64,000 nt of DNA from Tomitella gaofuii (GTDB lineage: Bacteria > Actinomycetota > Actinomycetes > Mycobacteriales > Mycobacteriaceae), in the NCBI RefSeq assembly GCF_014126825.1, contig NZ_CP059900.1, positions 1,364,001 to 1,428,000 of the forward strand. Direction: 5' to 3'. Of this stretch, positions 32,052-40,562 are shown piece by piece. A model generated the notes under the pieces. That model saw only the letters and a list, made by a program, of their open reading frames with translations. It was not told the DNA's origin and made no database searches. A program made the translations under genes and the position numbers. Numbering within the stretch: the first letter of the stretch is position 1; each line of letters starts with the position of its first letter.

Positions 32052-32736
32052 CCCGACCGTCACCGACACCGATGGGTTCTTCCTCGACCGCCCGGGCCAG
32101 CAGGAGCTCCGCGGGCTGCTCGAGCAGATCCCGGGCCTCGTCGAGGACCTGGCCGTGACCGTGACCCGGCAAGACCGGGTGCGCTCCGGTGGCCGCGGCC
32201 GCTCGGGCCGCCTCGACGCCAGCCCGATGCCCGTGAACCTGCACGCCGTGGAAATGCGCGACGAGCTGCACGCCGTGCTGGCCGGGTGGGTGCGCCGCAC
32301 CTGCGAGGCACGGCAGCTCACCTACGACGGGACCGGGGATCTGCTGGGTGTGGCACGGTGGCTGCGCCGGTGGCTGATCGCCGTGGCGCTGACCGACGGC
32401 GCCGACGACGTCGTCGCGCAGGTGGCCGCCGCGATGCGCCGGTGCCGCCGCGCCGTGGACCTGCCGCCCGAAGACGGCGTGCAGCTCGACGACCGGCAGG
32501 TGCAGCGGGCGCGGATGCTCACGTTCAGCAGGCAGGGCATCCGGGACATGTGCCGGCAGATCGGCGGGGACGCGCGCGGTGTGACGAAGCGGCGCCTCGA
32601 AACGCTCATCGACGGTGGCCATGTGGTGCCGGTGCGGGTGATCCGGGTGGGCCGGGATCAGACGGACATCTACCGGCTCGGCGATGTGCTCGACGCGCAC
32701 GCTGCCGTGCCGCAACGCACCCGCGCGTCCGGGTAG
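32044..32736 (+). CDS. Early protein, 230 aa, helix-turn-helix-like C-terminus
   Basis: ATG 32044 shares ATGCCTGA with the preceding stop. The body is helical (ELRGLLEQIPGLVEDLAVTVTRQDRVRSGG), and the C-terminal FSRQGIRDMCRQIGGDARGVTKRRLETLIDGGHVVPVRVIRVGRDQTDIYRL-like segment reads as a winged helix-turn-helix. It may bind DNA at the end of the early operon. No family assigned. A hairpin follows. Confidence 0.55.
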   Translation: MPDPTVTDTDGFFLDRPGQQELRGLLEQIPGLVEDLAVTVTRQDRVRSGGRGRSGRLDASPMPVNLHAVEMRDELHAVLAGWVRRTCEARQLTYDGTGDLLGVARWLRRWLIAVALTDGADDVVAQVAAAMRRCRRAVDLPPEDGVQLDDRQVQRARMLTFSRQGIRDMCRQIGGDARGVTKRRLETLIDGGHVVPVRVIRVGRDQTDIYRLGDVLDAHAAVPQRTRASG

Positions 32737-32774
32737 TGCCCCTTACGTGCGGGCTCGTGCTACGCTCAGCGCGT

Positions 32775-32802
32775 AGCGCGAGGTGAATGTTCACCCCGCG
32801 CT
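32775..32802 (+). terminator. Terminator of the early operon
   Basis: A 13-bp stem with one mismatch (AGCGCGAGGTGAA at 32775-32787 with 32790-32802), followed by TTCGTGTTCTT. It lies 39 nt after the stop of the last early gene. The 395-bp stretch 32737-33131 has no convincing gene. Confidence 0.65.
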
Positions 32803-32912
32803 TTCGTGTTCTTCCCGCGTCACGCCGGTGCTCAGTCGGAGTGGATGACGGTCAAGCTCGGCCCATGACCCCGTTGATGAATCGGGTGAGGTCGTGCTGC
32901 GCGGGAGCAAGC

Positions 32913-32991
32913 TCCCTCGGCTGCACTCCTTTCTGGGTAGTCATTCGAGCTGCACCCCGCATGGCAAATAAGCTGGGGCGCAGCCGAGGGA
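32913..32991. repeat. 12-bp inverted repeat in the gene-free stretch before the late genes
   Basis: TCCCTCGGCTGC (32913-32924) and GCAGCCGAGGGA (32980-32991) are perfect inverted repeats around 55 nt. That interval holds CTGCACCCCGC and AGCTGGGGCG, which can pair internally. This looks like a structured RNA or a replication/packaging site. On the minus strand a 30- to 36-codon frame overlaps it and is too weak to call. Confidence 0.45.
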
Positions 32992-33131
32992 ACCTACGCC
33001 TCGCCCCGGCGACCACCGTGCCCCCGCTCTGAACCCATGGCGGGGGCACGCGCACGTCGGCCTTCCCCGTTCGCGGCCGGGTGCGCGCTGGTGCGGCGAG
33101 GTTCGGCCCGTGGCCTGAGGAGGCGGTCGTC

Positions 33132-33821
33132 GTGATCGAGATCGTGTCGTTCGGGTTCGACCGCGGGCCGCGGCCACACGCCGACGTGGTGTGCGACTGC
33201 CGGCGGTTGCCGAACCCGCACGACGTGCCGGGTCTGCGCCCGCGCGATGGGCGCAGCGCCCAGGTGAAGGACTGGCTCCTCGGCCACGACGCGGTGACTC
33301 GGTACATCGACGAGCAGGCCCGGTGCATCGCGCAGCGCGCTGCGCGCGGTGACGTCGCGGTGGCCGTCGGGTGCAGCGCCGGGCGGCACCGGTCGGTCGT
33401 GGTCGCCGAGGCGCTGGCCGAGCAGCTCGCCGATGAGCACACCGCGCTTCTGCGGCATGCCGCTCTCGGCGCGGCCACGGCCAAGCGCACGGCGGGCCGC
33501 GGCAAGACGTCGGAGCGCGGCCTTGGGTGGAGGCACCAGCAGCAACGCGACCGGCTCCTCAAGGGGCACGTCGACGGTGCACCGTGCTGGTGGTGCGGGG
33601 CGCCGATGTTCCGTGACGGCAGCGCGAACCCGGACGGCAAGCCGCTGGCCGCGGACCATGAGCAGTCGCGGCGCGACGGCGGGGCGCTGGCGACCCGGCT
33701 GCTGCACTCGTCGTGCAACGCGGCACGGGGCGCGGGGGACCGTGATGACGCGCGCCCGGCGGCGCGCGCGGTGGGCCGCGTGGTGGCGCCGCGGCGGCTG
33801 GCGATGGCGTGGCCGACCTGA
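33132..33821 (+). CDS. RapZ C-terminal-like domain fused to HNH nuclease
   Basis: 229 aa from GTG 33132, behind GAGGAGG (33117-33123). Residues 1-115 match the RapZ C-terminal (RNA-binding) domain: SFGFDRGPRPHADVVCDCRRLPNPH, DWLLGHDAVTRYI, VAVGCSAGRHRSVVVAEALA. Residues about 155-205 are an HNH unit (CWWCGAPM, LAADHEQSRRDGGALATRLLHSSCNAARG). Each part is known in actinophages, but the fusion is unusual. As the gene before terminase it may supply the HNH that assists packaging, or a guided RNA/DNA nickase. Confidence 0.75.
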   Translation: MIEIVSFGFDRGPRPHADVVCDCRRLPNPHDVPGLRPRDGRSAQVKDWLLGHDAVTRYIDEQARCIAQRAARGDVAVAVGCSAGRHRSVVVAEALAEQLADEHTALLRHAALGAATAKRTAGRGKTSERGLGWRHQQQRDRLLKGHVDGAPCWWCGAPMFRDGSANPDGKPLAADHEQSRRDGGALATRLLHSSCNAARGAGDRDDARPAARAVGRVVAPRRLAMAWPT

Positions 33822-33901
33822 CCGACGGCATTACCGCTGGTCACAGACCTGCGCTGCGTATCGGTGCAGGTCAGAGACCCGCGAGTAATCGTCGTACGTA
33901 G

Positions 33902-33928
33902 GGGGTCCCCGGAAATATCTGGGGCCCC
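33902..33928. other. GC-rich hairpin upstream of terminase (packaging-site candidate)
   Basis: GGGGTCCCC (33902-33910) pairs with 33920-33928 (one G-U) around an AT-rich loop GGAAATATCT. The 180-bp gap 33822-34001 has no gene and precedes the small terminase. Cos or pac sites of siphoviruses lie here, so this is a candidate. It could also be a terminator for the RapZ-HNH gene. Confidence 0.4.
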
Positions 33929-34001
33929 GTCCCCTGACCCACCCACCGACGTCACGAGTCAGATTTCCCTCGACGGCGAAAAAATCGGGAGGCGGTGAGC
34001 G

Positions 34002-34406
34002 GTGAACGACGGGGCGGGCACGGACCTGCGGGCGGGCTTCCAGCCGGAGCAGATGTCCGAGCGCGGACGGCACTTGTGGGATGCGCTGGCCCCCGGGTTC
34101 AAGGTGGACGCCGGGCGGCTGGTACTGCTCGCCGAGGCGTGCCGGCTGGTCGCCTCGCTCGACCAGCTGGACCGGCTGATCTCCGGCGAAGTCAGCGCAT
34201 GGGCGCAGATCGACGCGCCGGACGGCGACGGCGAGTACGTGCTGCGTATCGACGGTGCGCTGTCGGAGCGCCGGTCGGTGATGGGCGTGCTGCGGCTGAC
34301 GATCCGCCAGCTCGAGACGGAGGAGACGACCAGCGAGGGAGGTGGGTTGCTCGATGCGCTCGCCGCAGCCCGAGCTGAGCGGCTGGCAACAGCCCCGGTT
34401 TCGTAA
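34002..34406 (+). CDS. Terminase small subunit
   Basis: 134 aa from GTG 34002, behind GGGAGG (33989-33994). The helical N-terminus LSERGRHLWDALAPGFKVDAGRLVLLAEACRLVASLDQLDRLISG matches small terminases of actinophages, which have a similar HLWDAL...LLEEACR pattern. It recognises phage DNA for packaging and overlaps the large subunit gene by about 50 nt. Confidence 0.8.
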   Translation: MNDGAGTDLRAGFQPEQMSERGRHLWDALAPGFKVDAGRLVLLAEACRLVASLDQLDRLISGEVSAWAQIDAPDGDGEYVLRIDGALSERRSVMGVLRLTIRQLETEETTSEGGGLLDALAAARAERLATAPVS

Positions 34407-35925
34407 CGTCCCCGACTACGTCGACTCGCTGGCCGACGAGGTGCTCGACCTGGCGGCAGTGGTGGGGCGCGTGCAGATCCCCTGGCAGATCGACGCGACC
34501 ACCGACTTCATGGGCGTCGGCCGCGACGGCCGGTGGGCGGCGTCGAAGTGCGCGATCCTGTGCGCCCGGCAGAACGGCAAGAACGGGATCGCCGAGAACA
34601 TGGAGCTCGGCTGGCTGGTGCTCGAGCCGGGCGTGCGGATCCTGCACACCGCCCACGAGATGCCGGCGGCGATCAACTCCATGAACAAGCTCGTGCAGCT
34701 GCTCGAGGCGCACCCGGACTTGCGGGCGATGATCCCCCGTGGCGGCGTGCGCCGACGCGGCGGCGAGGAGGGCATCAAGCTGCGGAACGGGTCGTCGATC
34801 ATGTTCCGCACCCGCACCGACAGCGTCGCCCGGTCGTTCAGCTTCGACCGGGTCGTGATCGACGAGGCGATGATCTACTCTCCCGAGTCGCGCAACGCGA
34901 TCGCGGCGACGATGACGACCGGCAAGAACCCGCAGACGATCTACCTTGGCAGCGCGCCGAACTTCCTCGAGCATCCGAACTGTGAGATTTGGTCCTCGAT
35001 CATCCGGGCCGGCCGTAGCGGCGCGGACCCGACGCTGGCGTACATCGAGTACTCGGCGCCGGAGGACGCCGACCCTGGCGCGCAGGATTCGATCCTGCGG
35101 GCGAACCCGTCGACCGGATACCTGACGTCCTTCGGCTATCTGCACGGCGAGTTCGAGTCGGCGCGGGCGCTCGGCGAGTCCGGGATCGCCGGGTACAAGG
35201 TCGAACGGCTGTCGATCCCGGTGTTCCCGCCGGACCCGGAAGAGGCCGCGGCGCACGAACCGATCGCGGACATGACCTGCTGGGACGCGGGTGAGATCGG
35301 GGAGTCTTTCTCTCCCCCCGTCACCGGCGCGTCGGCGTTGGGCGTGGCCCGGGACTGGGGCGGCGAAATGACCGCGGTCGTGTCCGCGGCGTTCTGCGAA
35401 GACGAGAGCGTGCACCTGGAGGTGGGCGCCGCGGGGGCGCCGAATACGCACGCCGATGTCGAGTTCCTGGCGGGAGCGGTGGACCTGCAGGATCCGGTGG
35501 CCGTGGCGATGGACGCGAAGTCGCCGACCACCGTGCTCGAGCCGGGGCTGTTGCTTAAGGGCATCGAAGCGGTGAAGTCGTCGGCCGGCGAGATGGGGCA
35601 GGCGTGCTTGATGCTCGTCACCTGGATCGCCGAGGGACGGATCACCCATTCGGGGGACCCGCTGCTCACCGAGCCGCTCGCGCTGGTGAAGAAACGACCG
35701 ATCGGGACGACGGGCGCGTGGGGCCTGGACTGGCGGTGCGAGGCGAACATCGCGCCGCTCGTCGCAGCGGCGCTCGCCCTGTGGGCGCTGGTCACCCGGT
35801 CGGCGCAGGCGCCGGATCCGCAGCCGCCCGCGCCCGCAGGAATCGACGACCACACGACCACTACCGCCTGGGACAGCGACGACGAAGCGGCGGGTACGAG
35901 CTTCCTCGCCACGGCGGGGTTCTGA
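34354..35925 (+). CDS. Terminase large subunit
   Basis: 523 aa from ATG 34354; GTG 34342 is in frame but lies in the GAGGGAGG ribosome site. The ATPase part has ILCARQNGKNG (Walker A) near residue 70 and FDRVVIDEAM (Walker B) near 170. The nuclease part begins about residue 330 (ALGVARDWGGEMTAVV) with DAKSPT and GAWGLDWRCEANIAPLVAAALALWA. This is the usual size and layout. It powers DNA packaging. Confidence 0.92.
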   Translation: MRSPQPELSGWQQPRFRNVPDYVDSLADEVLDLAAVVGRVQIPWQIDATTDFMGVGRDGRWAASKCAILCARQNGKNGIAENMELGWLVLEPGVRILHTAHEMPAAINSMNKLVQLLEAHPDLRAMIPRGGVRRRGGEEGIKLRNGSSIMFRTRTDSVARSFSFDRVVIDEAMIYSPESRNAIAATMTTGKNPQTIYLGSAPNFLEHPNCEIWSSIIRAGRSGADPTLAYIEYSAPEDADPGAQDSILRANPSTGYLTSFGYLHGEFESARALGESGIAGYKVERLSIPVFPPDPEEAAAHEPIADMTCWDAGEIGESFSPPVTGASALGVARDWGGEMTAVVSAAFCEDESVHLEVGAAGAPNTHADVEFLAGAVDLQDPVAVAMDAKSPTTVLEPGLLLKGIEAVKSSAGEMGQACLMLVTWIAEGRITHSGDPLLTEPLALVKKRPIGTTGAWGLDWRCEANIAPLVAAALALWALVTRSAQAPDPQPPAPAGIDDHTTTTAWDSDDEAAGTSFLATAGF

Positions 35926-35941
35926 CGAGAGGAGATGGGCT

Positions 35942-37225
35942 GTGGCAGAAGCGACCGCACCGGCGCCTCTCTCCGAGATCGGCTACGCGGCCGGCGGCAA
36001 CGGAAGCGCATCGTCGATTGACGACGAGACGACCCCGGAGCTGCGCTGGCCGGCGAACCTGCCGGTCTACAACCGGATGCGCCGTGAGGACGCGCAGGTG
36101 ATCTCCGTGCTGCGGGCGATCACCTTGCCGCTCAAGCGCACCGTGTGGCGGGTCGATCCGAACGGCGCGCGCGACGAAGTCGTGCAGCACGTCGCCGACG
36201 ACTTGAACCTGCCGATCGTCGGCCAGCCGGAGCGGAACACCGGACGGACGCGTGGCCGGTTCTCGTGGAACGAGCACCTCGATCAGGCGCTCCTGATGAT
36301 GCCGTACGGGCACATGTTCTTCGAGCAGGTGTATCGGATCGACGAGGCGAACCGGGTGCGTCTGCGCAAGCTGGCGCCGCGCATGCCCCTGTCGATACAG
36401 GAGATCGAAGTCGCGCGCGACGGCGGACTCGAGTGGATCGAGCAGACCCGCGATATGCGGGCCGTCACGGGGCGTCGCGTGCGGATCCCGGTGTCCCGTC
36501 TCGTCGCGTACGTCTGCGACAAGGAAGGCGCCGACTGGACTGGCAACAGCGTTCTGCGCCAGTGCTACGCGCCGTGGATGATCAAGAACGCGATGCTTCG
36601 CCTGGCGCCGCAGGTCGTGCAGCGGAACGGCATGGGCGTGCCGATCTACGAGGCTCCGGCCGGCGCCTCGGATGCGGACATTGCGAAGGGCCGCAAGATG
36701 GCCTCCGACTTTCAGGCTGGCCGGCGCGCGGGCGGCGCCGTGCCGTCGGGGGCCAAGCTGAGCCTGTTGGGGATCAGTGGGAACCTGCCGGATCCGATGC
36801 CGCTCATCGTCTACTCGGACGCGCAGATCGGGAAGTCGGTGCTTGCGCACTTCCTCAACCTCGACGGTAAGGGCGGTTCCTACGCGCTGGCGGGCACGCA
36901 GGCTGACGCGTTCGTGCAGTCGCTGCAGACCCGCGCCGCCTACATCCAGTCGGTCGCGAACGCGCACATCGTCGAGGACCTTGTCGACGTGAACTTCGGG
37001 CTCGACGAGCGGGCGCCGCGCCTGGTGTTCGACGAGATCGGTGCCCGGCACGCGGCCACGGCCGAGGCGCTCAAGGCTCTGCGGGACGGGGGCCTGATCT
37101 TCCCGGACCGTCCGCTCGAGGAGTTCCTGCGTCAGATGTACGGGCTGCCCCCGATGGCGTTGCCGCCAGAACCCGGGACGTCCGGGCGGGAATCGACAAC
37201 CCCTTCGGAGGGAGACGAATCGTGA
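35942..37225 (+). CDS. Portal protein, DUF935/Gp29-like
   Basis: 427 aa from GTG 35942, behind GAGAGGAGATGGG. LPVYNRMRREDAQVISVLRAITLPLKRTVWRVDP and the C-terminal NAHIVEDLVDVNFGLDERAPRLVFDEIG are hallmarks of the DUF935-type portal. This differs from the HK97-type portal of prophage 1, so the two head modules are of distinct origin. The stop overlaps the protease start. Confidence 0.85.
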   Translation: MAEATAPAPLSEIGYAAGGNGSASSIDDETTPELRWPANLPVYNRMRREDAQVISVLRAITLPLKRTVWRVDPNGARDEVVQHVADDLNLPIVGQPERNTGRTRGRFSWNEHLDQALLMMPYGHMFFEQVYRIDEANRVRLRKLAPRMPLSIQEIEVARDGGLEWIEQTRDMRAVTGRRVRIPVSRLVAYVCDKEGADWTGNSVLRQCYAPWMIKNAMLRLAPQVVQRNGMGVPIYEAPAGASDADIAKGRKMASDFQAGRRAGGAVPSGAKLSLLGISGNLPDPMPLIVYSDAQIGKSVLAHFLNLDGKGGSYALAGTQADAFVQSLQTRAAYIQSVANAHIVEDLVDVNFGLDERAPRLVFDEIGARHAATAEALKALRDGGLIFPDRPLEEFLRQMYGLPPMALPPEPGTSGRESTTPSEGDES

Positions 37226-38427
37226 CGAAAACGTGGTGCCGTATCAACGCGGCCACCAAGGACGCCCCGCCGGAGATCTTCATCTACGACGTCATCGGGT
37301 CCTGGTTCAGAGACACCGACGCGGCGACGATCGCCCAGCAGATCAAGGACCTCGACGCCGACGAGCTGCGGGTCCGCATCAACAGCCCCGGCGGCGACGC
37401 CTTCGACGGAATCGCGATCTTCAACGCCCTGCGGGCGAATGACGCGCGGGTGACCGTGGTGGTCGACGGACTGGCTGCCTCGGCGGCGTCGGTGATCGCG
37501 ATGGCCGGTGACGTGATCGTGATGGGCCCCGGATCGCAGTTGATGATTCACGAGCCCTGGCTGTTCACCGAAGGCAGCGCAGGCGATCTGCGCAAGGACG
37601 CCGACCGGCTCGACAAGCTGGCCACCTCGATCACTTCGATCTATGCGGCGCGCGCGGGCGGTGACGTCGATCAGTGGCGCGAGCTCGTCGCCGACGAGAC
37701 GTGGTTCACCGCAGACGAGGCGGTCGACGCGGGACTCGCTGACCGGGTCGACAGCTCTGCTGCCCCCGATGCGCGCGCCCGGGCGGGCGCGTGGTCGATG
37801 AAGAACTTCCGCTTCGCTGGGCGTGAGCACGCGCCGGCGCCGCGGATCCCCTCGGCCGAGGCGGTCGAGGTTCCCGAGAGGAAAGGGGGCGTCATGCCCA
37901 CCCTGATGGAGGACCTGCGTCAGCGCCTCGGTACTGCCGAGGATGCCGACGAGAAGACAGTGCTGGCCGCGTTGGACGAGGCGCTCGCTGAGCAGGCCGG
38001 AGACGGTGCCGGCGGCCTCAGCCTGGGCGTCGTCGCGACCGGCGGCGGCGGAGGCGGTGGCGGCGCCGTCGTCGGAAAGCTGGACCTGGCCGCAGAGATG
38101 GAGAAGCGCGGCATGGTCGCGGTCGACTCGGAGACGCTCGAGCAGCTGCGCGCCGGGGCGGAGGCGGGCGCTGCGGCGCGCGCACGGCAGGAGCAGGCCG
38201 AGCGCGAAGCGCTGGTCGACGCGAAGATCCAGTCCGGCGCGGTGCCGCCTGCCCGTCGCGACCACTGGATCGCGGCGTTCGCCGGGGATCCGGAGGGCGT
38301 ACGCGAGGCGCTCGCGGCGATGCCTGACGGCCTGATCCCGCTCGCGGAGATCGGGCACGCAGGCGAGCCGGAGGAGCCGGCGGCCGACATCCGCGAGTCC
38401 GCCGAGTACAAGAGCTGGGAGTGCTGA
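37222..38427 (+). CDS. Head maturation protease (ClpP-like, S14) with C-terminal scaffold
   Basis: 401 aa. The N-terminal 200 residues are a ClpP-fold protease: VRINSPGGDAFDGIAIFNAL, Ser87 in GLAASAASVIAMAG, His110 in QLMIHEP. The C-terminal part from about residue 225 is charged and helical (DLAAEMEKRGMVAVDSETLEQL) and is the scaffolding portion. A strong internal ribosome site and ATG at 37894 suggest the scaffold is also made alone. Confidence 0.88.
   Translation: MTKTWCRINAATKDAPPEIFIYDVIGSWFRDTDAATIAQQIKDLDADELRVRINSPGGDAFDGIAIFNALRANDARVTVVVDGLAASAASVIAMAGDVIVMGPGSQLMIHEPWLFTEGSAGDLRKDADRLDKLATSITSIYAARAGGDVDQWRELVADETWFTADEAVDAGLADRVDSSAAPDARARAGAWSMKNFRFAGREHAPAPRIPSAEAVEVPERKGGVMPTLMEDLRQRLGTAEDADEKTVLAALDEALAEQAGDGAGGLSLGVVATGGGGGGGGAVVGKLDLAAEMEKRGMVAVDSETLEQLRAGAEAGAAARARQEQAEREALVDAKIQSGAVPPARRDHWIAAFAGDPEGVREALAAMPDGLIPLAEIGHAGEPEEPAADIRESAEYKSWEC
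37894..38427 (+). CDS. Nested capsid scaffold protein (in-frame internal start)
   Basis: 177 aa, starting MPTLMEDLRQRLG. ATG 37894 is in frame with the protease and is preceded by GAGGAAAGGGGG (37878-37889), a much better ribosome site than expected inside a gene. The same arrangement is known for lambda C/Nu3, where the protease C-terminus doubles as scaffold. The product is alanine/glutamate-rich with a GGGGGGGG linker, as expected for a scaffold. Confidence 0.6.
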   Translation: MPTLMEDLRQRLGTAEDADEKTVLAALDEALAEQAGDGAGGLSLGVVATGGGGGGGGAVVGKLDLAAEMEKRGMVAVDSETLEQLRAGAEAGAAARARQEQAEREALVDAKIQSGAVPPARRDHWIAAFAGDPEGVREALAAMPDGLIPLAEIGHAGEPEEPAADIRESAEYKSWEC

Positions 38428-38428
38428 C

Positions 38429-38833
38429 ATGTCAGGAATCAACGTCAAGTTCAAGACGGGGCCGATCACCTTTGAGGCAGAGGCGAAGGTGACCGGCGGG
38501 CAGGTTGTCGTGCCGGGCACGGCGGCCCGCACGATCAAGCCGGCGGCGGCGGGGGCGGCGAACGTGCTGGGCGTGGCCCTCACCGACGCCGCACCCGAAG
38601 GCGCGTCGACGAACTTCGTGGCGGTACCGACGCACGCCGCGGTGGCCACGTGCCCCGCGGTCGTGCCGATCGCATCGGACGGTACCGCGGCCGCCGGTGA
38701 CCTGGTGGTCGCCGACGCGGACGGCGCGGTGAAGAAGTCCGCGGGAACCGAGACGGTCGGCGAGATCGTCGGCCGAGTCATCGAGAAGAAGTCGGACACC
38801 GCCAACACGGTGCTGGTCCGGCTGGGCATCTGA
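38429..38833 (+). CDS. Capsid decoration protein (DUF2190-like)
   Basis: 134 aa from ATG 38429. ITFEAEAKVTGGQVVVPGTAART, then NVLGVALTDAAPEG, then AAGDLVVADADGAVKKSAG follow the small beta fold of head decoration proteins that lie between scaffold/protease and capsid genes in many siphoviruses. They stabilise the mature shell. Prophage 1 lacks a counterpart. Confidence 0.7.
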   Translation: MSGINVKFKTGPITFEAEAKVTGGQVVVPGTAARTIKPAAAGAANVLGVALTDAAPEGASTNFVAVPTHAAVATCPAVVPIASDGTAAAGDLVVADADGAVKKSAGTETVGEIVGRVIEKKSDTANTVLVRLGI

Positions 38834-38847
38834 GGAGAGCAACTGCC

Positions 38848-39774
38848 ATGACGAAGAGCATCGTGTCCATCTTCGATGGGCCCCAGGTCACCGTCTCCCA
38901 GCTGCTCGGCAGCCCGACGGTCATCCCCACCCGCGTGGTCGAGCTGGTCCGGAACAACCTGCTGGTCGAGGCGATCTTCCGCAACGGAGGCAAGCCCGCG
39001 AGCCCGGTCGTCCAGTTCACGAAGTCGGCGCCTGTGTTCCTCGACGGAGGCCCGGAGGTCGTCGGCGAGTTCGGCGAGATCCCCGTGTTCGGGTCCGATG
39101 AGGCCGAGCCGGACTTCGCTGTCGGCCACAAGATCGCGCTCGGCGTGCGCGTGTCGCGTGAGATGCGGGACTTCAATCAGCTCGACCGCGTCAACAAGCA
39201 GGTGCGGGCGGCGTCGAACACCGTCATCCGCTCGAACGAGAAGTCGCTGCAGGCCGCGCTCACTGGCGCGTCGCTGCAGTCGGTCGCGGCCACCGACGAG
39301 TGGTCGGCGTCGGCGGGCACGCCCCGCCACGACATCGCGGCCGCGATAGAGAAGGTCAACGGCGCCGTGTTCGACGGAGACTCCGAGCAGCCGCTCGGCT
39401 ACCTGGCCGACAGCATCGTCGTCAACCCTGCGGTGCTGCCGGCGCTGATGGACTCCTCCGAGTTCAAGGGGCTGTTCACCGGCAACATCGCTGACCAGAA
39501 CATCGCCTACACCGGCGTGCTGCCGTCCAGCCTGATGGGCATGACGGTGTTCACCTCGCGGTTCTGGCCGAAGACCAAGGCGCTCGTTCTGCAGCGCGGG
39601 ATCACCGGGTTCTACGCGGACCCGCGGCCGATGGAGGCCACCGGAATGTATGGCGAGGGCGGCGGGCCGAACGGCGGGCCGACCGAGTCGTGGCGTTCCG
39701 ACGTCTCCCAGATCCGCGCGGTCGGCGTGGACGAGCCGCTCTCGGCCTGCTGGATCAGCGGCATCGCAGCGTGA
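38848..39774 (+). CDS. Major capsid protein (prophage 2)
   Basis: 308 aa from ATG 38848, behind GAGGAGAG. TRVVELVRNNLLVEAIFRNGG, then KIALGVRVSREMRDFNQLDRVN, then LGYLADSIVVNPAVLPALM and the GVDEPLSACWISGIAA end match actinophage capsid proteins with the HK97 fold. It is shorter than the prophage 1 capsid and without an obvious delta domain, in line with a separate scaffold. Confidence 0.85.
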   Translation: MTKSIVSIFDGPQVTVSQLLGSPTVIPTRVVELVRNNLLVEAIFRNGGKPASPVVQFTKSAPVFLDGGPEVVGEFGEIPVFGSDEAEPDFAVGHKIALGVRVSREMRDFNQLDRVNKQVRAASNTVIRSNEKSLQAALTGASLQSVAATDEWSASAGTPRHDIAAAIEKVNGAVFDGDSEQPLGYLADSIVVNPAVLPALMDSSEFKGLFTGNIADQNIAYTGVLPSSLMGMTVFTSRFWPKTKALVLQRGITGFYADPRPMEATGMYGEGGGPNGGPTESWRSDVSQIRAVGVDEPLSACWISGIAA

Positions 39775-39790
39775 GGGTGGTGGCCTGACA

Positions 39791-40186
39791 ATGCCGAAGT
39801 ACAAGGTGCTGGCAGAGCAGTGGGATCGTCGGTTGTCGTCGGCCGCGGAGGCGCCGGTGTTCCAGCGTCACCGGGCCGGCGACGTCGTCGAGATCTCCAA
39901 GGCCGAGGGCGAGCGGCATGCGCGCCGGGGAGTCGTCAAGGCTGTGCGCCGGGCTTCCGCGACGTCGGAAGCCGCCGCAGATCCGGTCCCGGTGGCCGAG
40001 CCCGCCGGGACGCAGGACGGTGCCGCCGAGGAAGTGGCCGAACCCGAGGGCGCAGAGGCGGGGCCCGAGCGTCCGCGGATGACGGCGACCCGGGACACGT
40101 GGGCCGAGTACGCGCTCGCCCGCGGCCTGCCCATCGAGCAGGTGGCGGAGATGGACCGGGACGCGTTGATCGCGGCCCTGTCGTGA
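39791..40186 (+). CDS. Head-region protein, 131 aa
   Basis: ATG 39791. The N-terminal part MPKYKVLAEQWDRRL...GDVVEISKAEGERHARRGVVKAV is a small beta domain shared in outline with prophage 1 gene 4517. A proline/glutamate linker follows, then TWAEYALARGLPIEQVAEMDRDALIAAL, a SAP/Rho-N-like helical motif. It is probably structural. Position: between capsid and first connector. Confidence 0.5.
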   Translation: MPKYKVLAEQWDRRLSSAAEAPVFQRHRAGDVVEISKAEGERHARRGVVKAVRRASATSEAAADPVPVAEPAGTQDGAAEEVAEPEGAEAGPERPRMTATRDTWAEYALARGLPIEQVAEMDRDALIAALS

Positions 40187-40199
40187 TCGGAGACTGACA

Positions 40200-40562
40200 G
40201 TGGCAGCGTTCGCGACCGTCGAGCAGCTTGTGGCGCAGTGGCGTCCACTCAAGGCGACGGAGAAGGTGCGGGCCGAGAAGCTGCTGGACATGGCGGCGGT
40301 GCTGATCCGCCGGCACGTGACGGTCGTGCCGGGCTCGGAAGACGAGTCGACGGCGCGGCAGGTGTCGCTCGAAATGGTGCGCGCGGCGCTGCTGCCCGGC
40401 GTGCACGAGGGTAAGTCGTCGTACTCGGATACTGCGGGTGACGTGGTCGAGTCGGCGACGCTGCTGAATCCGGCGGCGACTTTGCGGTTCACTCGCGATC
40501 AGAAGGATCTGTTCGGTGTGGGGACCGCGTCCGCCCCGCAGTGGTTCTTCGGGGATTGCTGA
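40200..40562 (+). CDS. Head-tail adaptor
   Basis: 120 aa from GTG 40200. VEQLVAQWRPLKATEKVRAEKLLDMAAVLIR and the C-terminal ATLRFTRDQKDLFGV are characteristic of Gp19/Gp15-type adaptors that follow the capsid in actinophages. It should form the first ring below the portal. TGATG overlap with the next gene. Confidence 0.72.
   Translation: MAAFATVEQLVAQWRPLKATEKVRAEKLLDMAAVLIRRHVTVVPGSEDESTARQVSLEMVRAALLPGVHEGKSSYSDTAGDVVESATLLNPAATLRFTRDQKDLFGVGTASAPQWFFGDC

Noticed and set aside
32852-33955. Long minus-strand frame of 367 codons
   Set aside because: It is antisense to the RapZ-HNH gene, with low-complexity Arg/Ser composition typical of GC-rich shadows. The last 30-36 codons over the inverted repeat are possible but unsupported.
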